Source: a virus. Taken from it: a DNA stretch of 22,505 nucleotides. The position numbers and the translations under genes were made by a program. Below are positions 1 to 7,464 of this stretch, piece by piece (position 1 is the stretch's first letter; every line of letters begins with the position of its first letter). The stretch lies in IMG/VR virus record IMGVR_UViG_3300035698_006047, positions 1-22,505 of that record; one strand, 5' to 3'. Below the pieces are notes generated by a model. The model was given only the letters and a program-made list of their open reading frames with translations. It was not told the DNA's origin and did not search any database.

Positions 1-247
1 CGTAAGTGCACCAGACCGAACAGCCGCCGGCACCGTAACCCTCCCGTCGTTAGTGCTTAGCGCAGCGGGTAACATAAGTGCACCAGACCGAACAGCCGCC
101 GGCACCGTAACCTTGCCGTCGTTAGTGTTTTTTGCGGACAGCAGGCGCAATGCGGATTATACTGTTGTAACCACACCCCTTTCATTCACAGTAGTAACTA
201 CTAAAAACGAGTACGTAATCAAGAGGAACGGCGTATGCCATCTTTAA
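1..247 (+). CDS. C-terminal part of a repeat-containing phage structural protein (5' truncated)
   Basis: The frame is open from base 2 to a TAA at 245-247 and has no start inside the window, so only about 81 C-terminal residues are present. The first part consists of a 24-residue repeat containing SAPDRTAAGTVTLPSL, seen twice with near-identical DNA; it is rich in Ala, Thr, Gly and Ser. The non-repetitive end reads ...VVTTKNEYVIKRNGVCHL. The other two forward frames are closed early by stops, which supports this frame. Its 3' end overlaps the next start by 13 bp, as elsewhere in this operon. By position, just ahead of the gpN-like gene, it should be a tail-associated protein. I do not recognise the family, and the upstream part is needed to name it. 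Repetitive Thr/Val/Ser segments like this often form beta-rich fibrous regions, which is inference. Confidence 0.7.
   Translation, partial: VSAPDRTAAGTVTLPSLVLSAAGNISAPDRTAAGTVTLPSLVFFADSRRNADYTVVTTPLSFTVVTTKNEYVIKRNGVCHL
3..127 (+). repeat. 72-bp in-frame tandem repeat, two visible copies
   Basis: Bases 3-55 and 75-127 match at all but two of 53 positions, with a period of 72 bp (24 codons). They lie inside the truncated structural gene and keep its frame. The array probably continues upstream of the window. The near identity suggests recent duplication. Confidence 0.9.
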
Positions 248-615
248 ATACAGCAACGGTGAACTCCCAGGCGGACAACATCGGCACCGATTTTACCACC
301 GCAACCTTAATCATTTACGACGGCACCCCACCCGCCAACGCAAACACCGCGCTCTCAGGTAACACCGCGTTAGCCACTCACACCTTGACCGGTTTTGGTG
401 CAGCTGCGGCGGGCGTAATAACCGCCAATGCAATCGCAGACGCAACCATCGCGAACTCAGGTACCGCATCGTTTGCGCGCTTAGCACTAGCGGGTGCCAC
501 GATGCAGATCACTGTCGGCACTTCGGGCGCCGAGTTGATCGTTGACAGCTTGACGTATACAGCGACAGGCACGTCGTCAATCACAAGTTTGACCATAACG
601 CAGCCAGCGAGCTAG
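235..615 (+). CDS. Small phage structural protein with a WFR-like beta domain
   Basis: 126 residues starting at ATG 235, preceded by a good ribosome site (AGAGG near 222-226). It is built almost only from small and beta-forming residues and has no membrane segment or cysteine. The layout is familiar from contractile-tail phage operons: an early ...LIIYDGTPPANANTALSGN... segment, then a domain of the form A-x-F-A-R-L...G...GTSGAEL...G...ITSLTIT. The same pattern recurs twice in the N-terminal half of the large protein at 5518-7386, where it reads WFR...DG...G...L, so the two genes share a module. A structural tail or baseplate role is inferred from that and from position; no enzymatic motif is visible. 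The function is otherwise unknown. Confidence 0.75.
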   Translation: MPSLNTATVNSQADNIGTDFTTATLIIYDGTPPANANTALSGNTALATHTLTGFGAAAAGVITANAIADATIANSGTASFARLALAGATMQITVGTSGAELIVDSLTYTATGTSSITSLTITQPAS

Positions 616-619
616 AACC

Positions 620-940
620 GTGCCGCTGCTAAGCATCCCCGCTGCGAGAGGGCGGGACAATGTCACGCGCCTAGGCGTCGAGGACGCAGACGGCACCCCG
701 TTCAACCTCGACACCGCAGGCGCAACGCGGGCCACCGTCAGTGTGTGCACCCCGTTGCAAAGCGCGACAGTAGAGGCTACATGGGCGGGCGCAATCGTGG
801 AAGTGGTGCTAGGGGGCCTAGACTTACCCCCCGGCACGTACCCCGCGAAGCTCGTGTACTATTCCGCGACCCGACCCGACGGCGAAGTACTCGCCGGGCC
901 TGGATTCGTAACCATGATTAACATCGGGATGGTTTGCTAA
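620..940 (+). CDS. Small hypothetical phage structural protein
   Basis: 106 residues beginning at a GTG at 620, four bases after the preceding stop. There is no strong Shine-Dalgarno sequence, so translation is probably coupled. The sequence (RGRDNVTRLGVEDADGTPFNL, then alternating polar and hydrophobic stretches such as ATVSV, VEVVLGGLDLPPGTY and KLVYYS) suggests a compact all-beta fold like those seen in small baseplate or tail accessory proteins. Its TAA at 938-940 shares one base with the ATG of the next gene (TAATG). I do not recognise a named family and see no catalytic motif. The assignment rests on the tightly packed tail operon and on the codon pattern. Confidence 0.7.
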   Translation: MPLLSIPAARGRDNVTRLGVEDADGTPFNLDTAGATRATVSVCTPLQSATVEATWAGAIVEVVLGGLDLPPGTYPAKLVYYSATRPDGEVLAGPGFVTMINIGMVC

Positions 941-2163
941 TGTCATGGGAAGAGAGGATACAAGAGGCCGCGCTCAACACCCCATCGGGTGTGCGCTTGC
1001 CTTTCCAATTCGAGGACGTGTCGGTCAGTTTCGACCGGCGCACTGTTGCGTATAGCTTCCCGCTAGTCGACGGCACCTACGTGCAAGACCAAGGCACAGG
1101 CGGGCGGCGTGTGCCTTTGCGGATGTTCTTTTGGGGCGTAGACCACGACCTAGAGGCGGCAGTATTCAGCGCCGCGCTAAGCGAGAAGGGCACCAGCAAG
1201 CTAGAGCACCCCCGGTACGGCGTGATTGACGTCTTACCCTTCGGGGAGGTAAACCAACGCGACGACTTAAAGACCGGCGCAAACCAGACTATTTTTGAAG
1301 TCACTTTCTACGAGACGATCGGCCCGCTGTACCCGACCGCCACCGCGTCCCCAGGGTCCAGCGTATTGGAGGCGCTCGAAGCGTACGCCGCCGCAGGGTC
1401 TAATGAGTTCGCAGACACGGTGGACACGTCGACAGCGTTTGGCCGTTCTGATTTAAAAGCCCAGTTCGATCAGGGGTTAGTTAGGGTTAACGCCTTCCTG
1501 GCCCCTATCGCCGAGACACTAGACGCGGCGGAGGCGGAGTACCGCGAGATCGAGGCGTCTATAAACGCCGCGATAGACCAGTTGATCGCCACCCCCTTGA
1601 CGCTGGCCTTCCAAACGTACCTTTTGGTTACAGCGCCCGCCCGGTCCGCCTCGGCGGTAAAAGACCAGCTCGCCGCGTACGCAGCCCTAACAGGCTCGTT
1701 GATCGCGGGGCAAGGCGCTGCCGTGACCGAGAACCAGTTCCGGTCGGACAACCTACTCGCTAGCGACGCCGTGGCGGGCGCGTGCACCGCAGCGCTGTAC
1801 GCAGATTACCAGATTAAAAGCGAAGCAATCGCAGCAGCCGAGGCGATCACAGCGCAGCTAGACGCGCTCGTCGCATGGCAAGACGACACCGCCGCCGCGC
1901 TAGGGGTGACCAGCACTGGCGGCGGGTACCAAGCAGTCCAGCAGCTAGTCGCCACCACAGCCGAATTTTTGGTACAAACATCGTTTAACCTTAAGCGCCA
2001 AGACTCCATTACGCTAGGCGCTAACCGCGCCGTGATTGAGCTAGAAGCCGAGCTGTACGGCACCGTCGACGAGAACCTCGACCTATTGATCAACACCAAC
2101 AACTTGACCGGGTCCGAACTAATCGAGTTGCCAAGGGGCCGCCGCATTGTCTACTACGTATAA
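940..2163 (+). CDS. DNA circularisation / tail protein, Mu gpN (gp43)-like
   Basis: The best start is ATG 940, which overlaps the previous stop; a TTG six bases upstream is less likely. This gives 407 residues. The N-terminal ~120 residues (SWEERIQEAALNTPSGVRLPF...DVSVSFDRRTVAYSFP...YVQDQGTGGRRVPLRMFFWG...HPRYGVIDVLPFGEV) match what I know of the DNA circularisation protein N-terminal family, represented by Mu gpN. The rest is a long Ala/Glu-rich helical region, ending in a short segment with LPRGRRIVYYV. In Mu the equivalent protein belongs to the baseplate region, and the circularisation label comes from older literature. The following gpP-like hub gene fits the Mu order. The 3' end overlaps the next gene by 17 bp. 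Confidence 0.85.
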   Translation: MSWEERIQEAALNTPSGVRLPFQFEDVSVSFDRRTVAYSFPLVDGTYVQDQGTGGRRVPLRMFFWGVDHDLEAAVFSAALSEKGTSKLEHPRYGVIDVLPFGEVNQRDDLKTGANQTIFEVTFYETIGPLYPTATASPGSSVLEALEAYAAAGSNEFADTVDTSTAFGRSDLKAQFDQGLVRVNAFLAPIAETLDAAEAEYREIEASINAAIDQLIATPLTLAFQTYLLVTAPARSASAVKDQLAAYAALTGSLIAGQGAAVTENQFRSDNLLASDAVAGACTAALYADYQIKSEAIAAAEAITAQLDALVAWQDDTAAALGVTSTGGGYQAVQQLVATTAEFLVQTSFNLKRQDSITLGANRAVIELEAELYGTVDENLDLLINTNNLTGSELIELPRGRRIVYYV

Positions 2164-3364
2164 CACCATACAGGGTGACACATACGACGCCGTATCCCGC
2201 AAGGTGTACGGCGTCGAGGTGTATGCAGACCTGCTAGAAAAATCTAACCCCGGACGGCCTGGCCCGTTCGCAGCGGGGGAGGTGTTGAACGTACCCCCGG
2301 TCACGCCGGGCTATGTCCCGCAAGACGCCACGCCGCAGCGGGTGTCCATCACGATAGGCGGCCGCACCGTTACCGTTTTTACCCAAATAGAAGTCGAGAG
2401 GGCGTTCGATAAGATCGACACGTTTTCCCTGGTTGCGCCCCTCACACCAGACGACCCACTATTCCGCGAGATATTCCGCCCTTTATCGTTTCAGCGCGCC
2501 GTGGTCGGGCTAGAAGGCGCCCCGGTGCTTGTGGGTACTTTGGTCAATGTCACCCCGGCTACGTCCGCAGGGGGCCGCACGGTAGCCCTAACGGGGTACG
2601 CATTGCCCGGCGTGCTATCTGATTGCATGACACCGGCCAGCGCGTACCCGGTGGAGTTTAACGACCTATCACTGCAGGGGATCGCCGACACGTTGTGCGC
2701 CCCTTTCGGTATTCAGCCCAGATTTGTAGACGACCCCGGCGCGGACTTCACCCGCGTTGAGCCACGCACCGACGAGCCGGTACTAGGTTTTTTAGTCCGC
2801 CTTGCCGCGATGCGGGGGGGCGTGTGGGGCAGCGGCGAAGACGGCGCGTTGGAGTTCCGCAAATCAAAAGCAGCCGGGGTGCCGGTCGCGGAACTGGCCG
2901 AAGGGCAACCACCGCTAATGTCGGTCGACCCGGTGTTCGACCCGCAGGCGTACTTCTCAGAAGTCACCGCAGTGGCCCCGGTCGATATCGGAGCGGAGGG
3001 GGGGCGACAAACAGTTAAAAACCCCTTCGTACCCGGTAGCATCCGCCCCTTTACGTTTAAAGTGCAGAACGCCGATAACGTCGACGTGATGGATGTTGCC
3101 CAGGCCAAAATTGGCCGAATGTTTGGGAACGCAGCCACGTACGTAGCGGAGGTTAGCACGTGGCTAGATAAAAACGGCGACGCGTGGGCGCCCGGCTCTT
3201 TCGTGAGCCTACAAGCCCCCGGTGCGCTGGTCTACGAGCCGTACGTCTTCGAGGTGCGGGCGGTTAAATTGCGCTTAGGGGGGGACGGCGAAACGGCCAT
3301 ACTCTCGCTAGTCATTCCTGGCGCATTCGATGGCAAAGTGCCCGAGGTGTTACCGTGGGATTGA
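2147..3364 (+). CDS. Baseplate hub protein, Mu gpP (gp44)-like, with fused LysM-like N-terminus
   Basis: Starts at TTG 2147, preceded by AAGGGG about 8 nt upstream, inside the end of the previous gene; 405 residues. Residues ~5-52 (YNTIQGDTYDAVSRKVYG...LLEKSNP...GEVLNVP) form a LysM/tail-protein-X-like module, which is usually a separate small protein in P2-type phages. Residues ~65-395 resemble the gpP/gpD hub family: beta-barrel segments (SITIGGRTVTVFTQIEVERAFDKIDTFSL), a LQGIADTLCAPFGI helix, and a GVWGSGEDGALEFRK segment. This hub sits at the centre of the baseplate under the tape measure and carries the spike. The fusion gives both modules fixed stoichiometry. The next gene encodes the spike, as expected. 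Confidence 0.85.
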   Translation: MSTTYNTIQGDTYDAVSRKVYGVEVYADLLEKSNPGRPGPFAAGEVLNVPPVTPGYVPQDATPQRVSITIGGRTVTVFTQIEVERAFDKIDTFSLVAPLTPDDPLFREIFRPLSFQRAVVGLEGAPVLVGTLVNVTPATSAGGRTVALTGYALPGVLSDCMTPASAYPVEFNDLSLQGIADTLCAPFGIQPRFVDDPGADFTRVEPRTDEPVLGFLVRLAAMRGGVWGSGEDGALEFRKSKAAGVPVAELAEGQPPLMSVDPVFDPQAYFSEVTAVAPVDIGAEGGRQTVKNPFVPGSIRPFTFKVQNADNVDVMDVAQAKIGRMFGNAATYVAEVSTWLDKNGDAWAPGSFVSLQAPGALVYEPYVFEVRAVKLRLGGDGETAILSLVIPGAFDGKVPEVLPWD

Positions 3365-3882
3365 TCGGCGTTGTACGAGAATTCATTCGCACCAAACGCG
3401 GCACGGCTAACGTGTCTGACGTGGTCGTCTCAACCGGTGGCGGCGCGAACTCAACGGCCCCCCACTTCTCCGCGTCGGGCGACGACGCCCCCGCGTTACC
3501 CAGTGACGCCGCAGCAATGGTGCGCATCGACGAGGTAGGCGCAGGGCGTACGATGATTGTAGGGTACATCGACCCGAAGAACGCGCAGACAGCGCAACCC
3601 GGCGACCGGCGCGTTTATGCCCGAGATCCCGAGACGGGCGACCAGGTGGCCGAGCTATGGCTCAAGTCGACCGGCGAGATCACACTCAGCAATGCACTAG
3701 GTGCTATAGTGTTAGGTAGTGATGGGTTTGTAAACATTAACGGCGTGACGTTCTCCCCAGCCGGGGCGGTTGCGGTGCCAAGTAGTCTCACGCTCGACGG
3801 CAAGCAGTTAGCGGGACACAGCCACCCGCAAGGGCCAGACAGCGCGGGCAACATTGAGCAAGACACAGGGCCAAACAGATGA
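3355..3882 (+). CDS. Baseplate spike protein, Mu gp45 / P2 gpV-like
   Basis: The GTG start at 3355 follows GAGG at 3344-3347 within the hub gene; 175 residues. Residues ~50-90 hold the predicted OB-like region (MVRIDEVGAGRTMIVGYID...PGDRRVYARD). Residues ~100-150 show short repeated beta strands (LWLKSTGEITLSNALGAIVLGSDGFVNING), as in the triple beta-helix of gp45/gpV spikes. Near the C-terminus is H155-S-H157 (GHSHPQG); this His-x-His pair coordinates iron at the apex of known trimeric spikes. The protein would form the membrane-piercing tip of the contractile tail. The gene overlaps both neighbours (10 bp upstream, 4 bp downstream). Confidence 0.88.
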   Translation: MGLIGVVREFIRTKRGTANVSDVVVSTGGGANSTAPHFSASGDDAPALPSDAAAMVRIDEVGAGRTMIVGYIDPKNAQTAQPGDRRVYARDPETGDQVAELWLKSTGEITLSNALGAIVLGSDGFVNINGVTFSPAGAVAVPSSLTLDGKQLAGHSHPQGPDSAGNIEQDTGPNR

Positions 3883-4328
3883 CAACAGCACAGCAAGGCG
3901 ACTTACTGTTACGGCAGACCGCCGACGGCGGCGACATTACAGTCGAAGACGGTTACGCAGCCCTGACGGGGACCTTCGAGACAGCGGCGTACTTGTCCCT
4001 GTTCGGGGGCAATGACGACGACGACGGGAGGCTAGACAACCCCCGGCAATGGTGGGGCAACTTCGACGAGCCGGACACCAACAGGCAGCAACGCAGCGAG
4101 ACGCAGCACTTGCTAATCGCGCTAGAACCCCGCCCCGGTAACCTGCGGCGGGTAGAAGACGCAGCCAAACGCGACTTAAACTGGGTGATTACAGAGCGAG
4201 CCGCGTCGAGCGTGACGGCGGCCGCATCAATGCCTGGCGTTAACCGGGTGAAAATAACGATAACCATCGAAGCGCGGGGCGAGCGTGAGCAGTTCGCGTT
4301 CTTCGAGAACTGGGAGGCTTCACAATGA
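3879..4328 (+). CDS. Baseplate protein, Mu gp46-like
   Basis: 149 residues, ATG 3879 overlapping the spike stop as ATGA. Features of the GP46 family are visible: an N-terminal DLLLRQTADGGDITVEDGYAAL segment, a central WWGN motif (NPRQWWGNFDE) followed by S-E-T-Q-H-L-L, and a C-terminal RVKITITIEA strand. GP46 is regarded as a wedge component equivalent to P2 gpW/T4 gp25, linking the hub to the gpJ-like wedge encoded by the next gene. The order 45-46-47 is exactly that of Mu. An acidic run, DDDD, lies at about residues 46-49. Confidence 0.85.
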   Translation: MTTAQQGDLLLRQTADGGDITVEDGYAALTGTFETAAYLSLFGGNDDDDGRLDNPRQWWGNFDEPDTNRQQRSETQHLLIALEPRPGNLRRVEDAAKRDLNWVITERAASSVTAAASMPGVNRVKITITIEARGEREQFAFFENWEASQ

Positions 4329-5521
4329 CACAGGTATTACCGAGCACCGCCGAGGTAACCGCAAACCTGGTCGCCCAACTAGAGACAGAGCTTGCGCAGA
4401 CTGTACCCTGGCTGCCTAAAAACGCCCTGCGCGTGCTGTGCAAAGCTATAGCCGGCGTGTTTACCCTGCTTTACAAATACCTTGGGTACATGACGCTACA
4501 GCAGTTCGTTAAAACCGCACAGTACGCTGACACGGACGTTAACGGCCGAAAGCTAAACCCCTTACTGTTTTGGGGTCAGCTGATCGGGGTGGGGCCTCCC
4601 GCTGCAGCGACTAACGCAGTGCTAACCATCGACGTGACGGTCACCACCCAAACTGGGCAGCTAAACGTAAATACGCAGCTCCGGAACGCGTCAAACGGCG
4701 TCACGTACTTGACGCTCGCCTCGGTGCTTCTTAACGCCGCCACGGTCTCGGTGCAGGTCCGCGCGTCGCAAGACACGGCGGGGGGCAGGGGAGAGGGGGT
4801 GGTGGGCAACTTGAACCCCGGCGCTGTGGTAACCTTCGTTAACCCCCAGTCGAACGTAAGCCAGGCCACCACGGTGACCTCGCAAGACACGACCGGCGCA
4901 AACGCAGAGGCCGTGGAGGTGTACCGCCAGCGCATTATTGACAGGTTCCAAAAGCGGCCCGAGGGCGGTGCCCCTGCGGATTACGAGGCGTGGGGCGAAG
5001 AGCTAACCGGCATCGTGAGCGTGTACCCGTACACCTCGCCGTGTCCCGGCCAAGTCGACCTATACGTCGAAGCTACGCCCGCGAGCAGCGGCAGCCCCGA
5101 CGGGAACCCGACCACCGCACAGCTGCAAGCCGTACAAGACGCGACACAGTTAAACGTGTCGGGCCTCGCCAGTAGGCGCCCGATTGGCGCGCTCGTGAAC
5201 ACCTTCTCGATTAACCGCCTACCGTTTAACGTGCAGATCGTTTCACTCGTAGCTGACGACCTCGCCACGCTAACCAGCCAGATACAGCAAGCCGTCGACG
5301 AGTACATGGCCGGCCGCGAGCCGTTCATACCGGGCTTGTCAGCCCTCCCCCGCAAGGACCGAGTAACACAAACCGCGCTCGGTGGAATCGTCGAGGATCT
5401 TGTTAGCGCTGCGGGTGGAACATTTACCGCCGTGAGGCTACTATCAGGCACCACAGTCGTGCCGGTGTATACCCTCGGTGCGGGCGAGAAAGCAAAAACG
5501 GGGGCGATTAGTTACGTATGA
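4325..5521 (+). CDS. Baseplate wedge protein, Mu gp47 / gpJ-like
   Basis: 398 residues, ATG 4325 overlapping the preceding stop by 4 bp. The family pattern for baseplate J-like proteins is present: a helical N-terminus with KNALRVLCKAIAGVFTLLYKYLGYM, then the WGQLIGVGPPAAATNA region, a beta-rich middle with QDTTGANAEAVEVYRQRIIDRFQKRPEGGAPADYEAWG (residues ~190-230; this Y-R-x-R-I and G-A-P-x-D-Y signature is typical), and a C-terminal VTQTALGGIVEDLVSAAGG segment. The protein bridges wedge and tail-fibre attachment. In Mu and P2 it is followed directly by gp48/gpI; here a propeller protein gene comes between. Confidence 0.88.
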   Translation: MTQVLPSTAEVTANLVAQLETELAQTVPWLPKNALRVLCKAIAGVFTLLYKYLGYMTLQQFVKTAQYADTDVNGRKLNPLLFWGQLIGVGPPAAATNAVLTIDVTVTTQTGQLNVNTQLRNASNGVTYLTLASVLLNAATVSVQVRASQDTAGGRGEGVVGNLNPGAVVTFVNPQSNVSQATTVTSQDTTGANAEAVEVYRQRIIDRFQKRPEGGAPADYEAWGEELTGIVSVYPYTSPCPGQVDLYVEATPASSGSPDGNPTTAQLQAVQDATQLNVSGLASRRPIGALVNTFSINRLPFNVQIVSLVADDLATLTSQIQQAVDEYMAGREPFIPGLSALPRKDRVTQTALGGIVEDLVSAAGGTFTAVRLLSGTTVVPVYTLGAGEKAKTGAISYV

Positions 5522-7386
5522 CAATCACGATAAACAGCGCACTAGACGACGCACGCCTGGGCGAGGTGGTTGCGGCCGCTGGAGCAGGGTCTTACATAAT
5601 CTTATACGGCAACGACAAGCCCGCACAGTTCGGTGGGGTGGGCGTTGAGCACACCACGCGGGGCGAGTTACAGGCCCCACACTGGGGCGCGGTCGCTGCC
5701 GGTGTGGTTGACTCGTCCCCCTTCGCAGACGTGACCGTAACCGAATACGGGGCGCTTAAGTGGTTTAGAGTTTACGGCCCTGGCGGCGTCTCGGTTCTGG
5801 AGGGCACCGTCGGCGGCCCCGGCTCGGGCGCAGGCGTGGAGGTGGCCCAAACGGGCGGCTTTACCCCCGGCCAGGTCGTGACGATAAGCAGCATTCGTTT
5901 AACCGAAACACCCGCGCTGTATGACAATCAGAGCACCGTATCGCCAGCCGTGCAGGATGCCCGCCTAGCGGTCGTGTGGACAGCCATAACCACGGGCGGG
6001 GGTGACGCTAACGTCGAGTTATTCACAGGCACTCGGCCTGCCAATGGCGGGGCCGCAGGTGTCGGCGCGTCGGCATCGTTCGACCTAGCCCAGCCGGATT
6101 TTTCCGCCCCATCCGACGAGGGGTACACAGACACCGGACCACGGGGGCCAGAAAGCGCGAGCGAAGCGGGAGCCTTAACGTGGTTCCGCCTGCAAGATCG
6201 CGCGGGGGGCTTCATCCTTGACGGCTCCGCAGGCTTGCGCGACTCGGACGCGGACCTAGAACTCAACACCAACAACATCGCGGTGAGCGACACGATTCGC
6301 CTTTCAGACATCGTTCTGCGGGAGCGGGGCAACGCGATACCCTTGCCGGTGTTCGGGCCAGAGGGCACGGGAGCGTTTAGTATACCGTCGTTGGCCGTAG
6401 CCGCCCTCGCAGTGCCCCCGAACGACGCGTCGGCATGGGCACCGATGCTTAAGGGCCTTAATTCGGGGAACACCGCCGCCACGTTTAGGTCTGCGGCGGC
6501 CGACGGCCTCGGCGTCTGGGTTGTGGTGGCGTCGTTCGGCTACGCTGCACGCTCGACAGACGGGGGCCTTACATGGCTGCCGCTAGTTAGGGGCCTTAAT
6601 TCGGGGAACACCGCCGCGTCATTTCAGAGCGTAGCCACCGACGGCCTCGGCGTCTGGGTTGCGGTGGCGTCGTTCGGCCACGCATCGCGCTCGACGGACA
6701 ATGGGGCTACATGGTCGCCACTGGTCAAGGGCCTTAATTCGGGGTCGGACACGGTCGACATATTCGGCATTACCGCCAGCGGGAGCGTTTGGGTGTCGGT
6801 AGCTTCGAGCGGGTATTGTGCACGCTCGGCGGACAACGGGGCTACATGGTCGCCACTTGAACAGGGCCTAAACTCAGGTTCTGTAAGCGCCGTCTTCGAT
6901 GGGGTTTGCACGAACGGCCTCGGCGTCTGGGTTGCGGTGGCGTCGTTCGGCTACGCTGCACGCTCAACGGACAACGGCCTCACGTGGGGGCCGATGGTCA
7001 GGGGCCTCAACTCTGGGAGCACAAGCGCGTTATTTACGGCTGTCGATATAGACGCGACCGGCGTTTTAGTCGCAGTAGCTTCGGGCGGCTACGCTGCACG
7101 CTCAACGGACAACGGCCTCACGTGGTCGCCACTGGTCAGGGGCCTCAACTCGGGGAGCGCAACAGGCTCAGTACTGGCAGTAGCGACCGACGGCCTCGGC
7201 GTCTGGGTCTCAGGGCATTTAAGCGGCTACGCATCGCGCTCGACGGACAACGGCGCTACGTGGCTTCCGATAGTTAGGGGCCTTAATTCGGGGAACACCA
7301 CGACGTCAATACTCGGTGTGGGGTCAGATTCGGACCGAGTCTGGGTTGCGGTTTTCCTGAACGGGTACGCATCTCGCTCAGCATAA
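5518..7386 (+). CDS. Putative receptor-binding tail protein: two WFR-type domains plus seven-bladed Asp-box beta-propeller
   Basis: 622 residues, ATG 5518 overlapping the wedge gene. Residues ~1-128 and ~140-277 are two divergent copies of one domain. Each begins with an A-x-x-D-A-R-L stretch, continues with a Y/F-x-G-x-x-x-P-A segment and ends with K/T-W-F-R...G...L. The same domain type occurs in the protein at 235-615. From residue ~302 to the end run seven repeats of 45-46 residues, each with GLNSG, a VWVAVAS-type strand, SGYAxRS, and an Asp-box, S-T-D-x-G-x-T-W. The seventh repeat stops before its Asp-box, while NDASAW at ~302-307 supplies the missing strand. Asp-box propellers occur in sialidases and in glycan-binding and phage tail proteins; no sialidase Arg triad is evident. 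Host-surface binding is inferred. Confidence 0.75.
   Translation: MTITINSALDDARLGEVVAAAGAGSYIILYGNDKPAQFGGVGVEHTTRGELQAPHWGAVAAGVVDSSPFADVTVTEYGALKWFRVYGPGGVSVLEGTVGGPGSGAGVEVAQTGGFTPGQVVTISSIRLTETPALYDNQSTVSPAVQDARLAVVWTAITTGGGDANVELFTGTRPANGGAAGVGASASFDLAQPDFSAPSDEGYTDTGPRGPESASEAGALTWFRLQDRAGGFILDGSAGLRDSDADLELNTNNIAVSDTIRLSDIVLRERGNAIPLPVFGPEGTGAFSIPSLAVAALAVPPNDASAWAPMLKGLNSGNTAATFRSAAADGLGVWVVVASFGYAARSTDGGLTWLPLVRGLNSGNTAASFQSVATDGLGVWVAVASFGHASRSTDNGATWSPLVKGLNSGSDTVDIFGITASGSVWVSVASSGYCARSADNGATWSPLEQGLNSGSVSAVFDGVCTNGLGVWVAVASFGYAARSTDNGLTWGPMVRGLNSGSTSALFTAVDIDATGVLVAVASGGYAARSTDNGLTWSPLVRGLNSGSATGSVLAVATDGLGVWVSGHLSGYASRSTDNGATWLPIVRGLNSGNTTTSILGVGSDSDRVWVAVFLNGYASRSA
6418..7383 (+). 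repeat. Seven in-frame propeller repeats, period 138 bp (one 135 bp)
   Basis: The landmark GGCCT of each copy lies at 6454, 6592, 6730, 6865, 7003, 7141 and 7279, giving periods of 138, 138, 135, 138, 138 and 138 bp. Copies share long stretches, for example the coding region for DGLGVWVAVASFG around 6502-6540, 6640-6678 and 6915-6952. This near identity points to recent duplication or gene conversion within the gene. Confidence 0.92.
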
Positions 7387-7394
7387 CGCTGCCC

Positions 7395-7421
7395 CCCACC
7401 TAGTAATACGGGTGGGTTTTA
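7395..7421 (+). terminator. Rho-independent terminator after the propeller gene
   Basis: CCCACC (7395-7400) pairs with GGTGGG (7411-7416) across a 10-base loop and is followed by TTTTAT. It starts nine bases after the propeller stop codon and is the only intergenic gap of any size within the tail block. It would attenuate transcription into the gp48-like and fibre genes. Confidence 0.65.
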
Positions 7422-7464
7422 TCTATACTTGACAAAACGGTAGACTGACAGAGGGTGACAACAG

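Noticed and set aside
6418-7386. Variable repeats as a diversity-generating retroelement target
   Set aside because: No reverse transcriptase, template repeat or adenine-specific variation is visible; the differences look like ordinary repeat divergence and conversion.
7424-7457. TTGACA at 7429-7434 and TATACT at 7424-7429 as a promoter before the gp48-like gene
   Set aside because: No acceptable -10 lies 15-19 bp after TTGACA, no -35 lies upstream of TATACT, and the two elements overlap each other.
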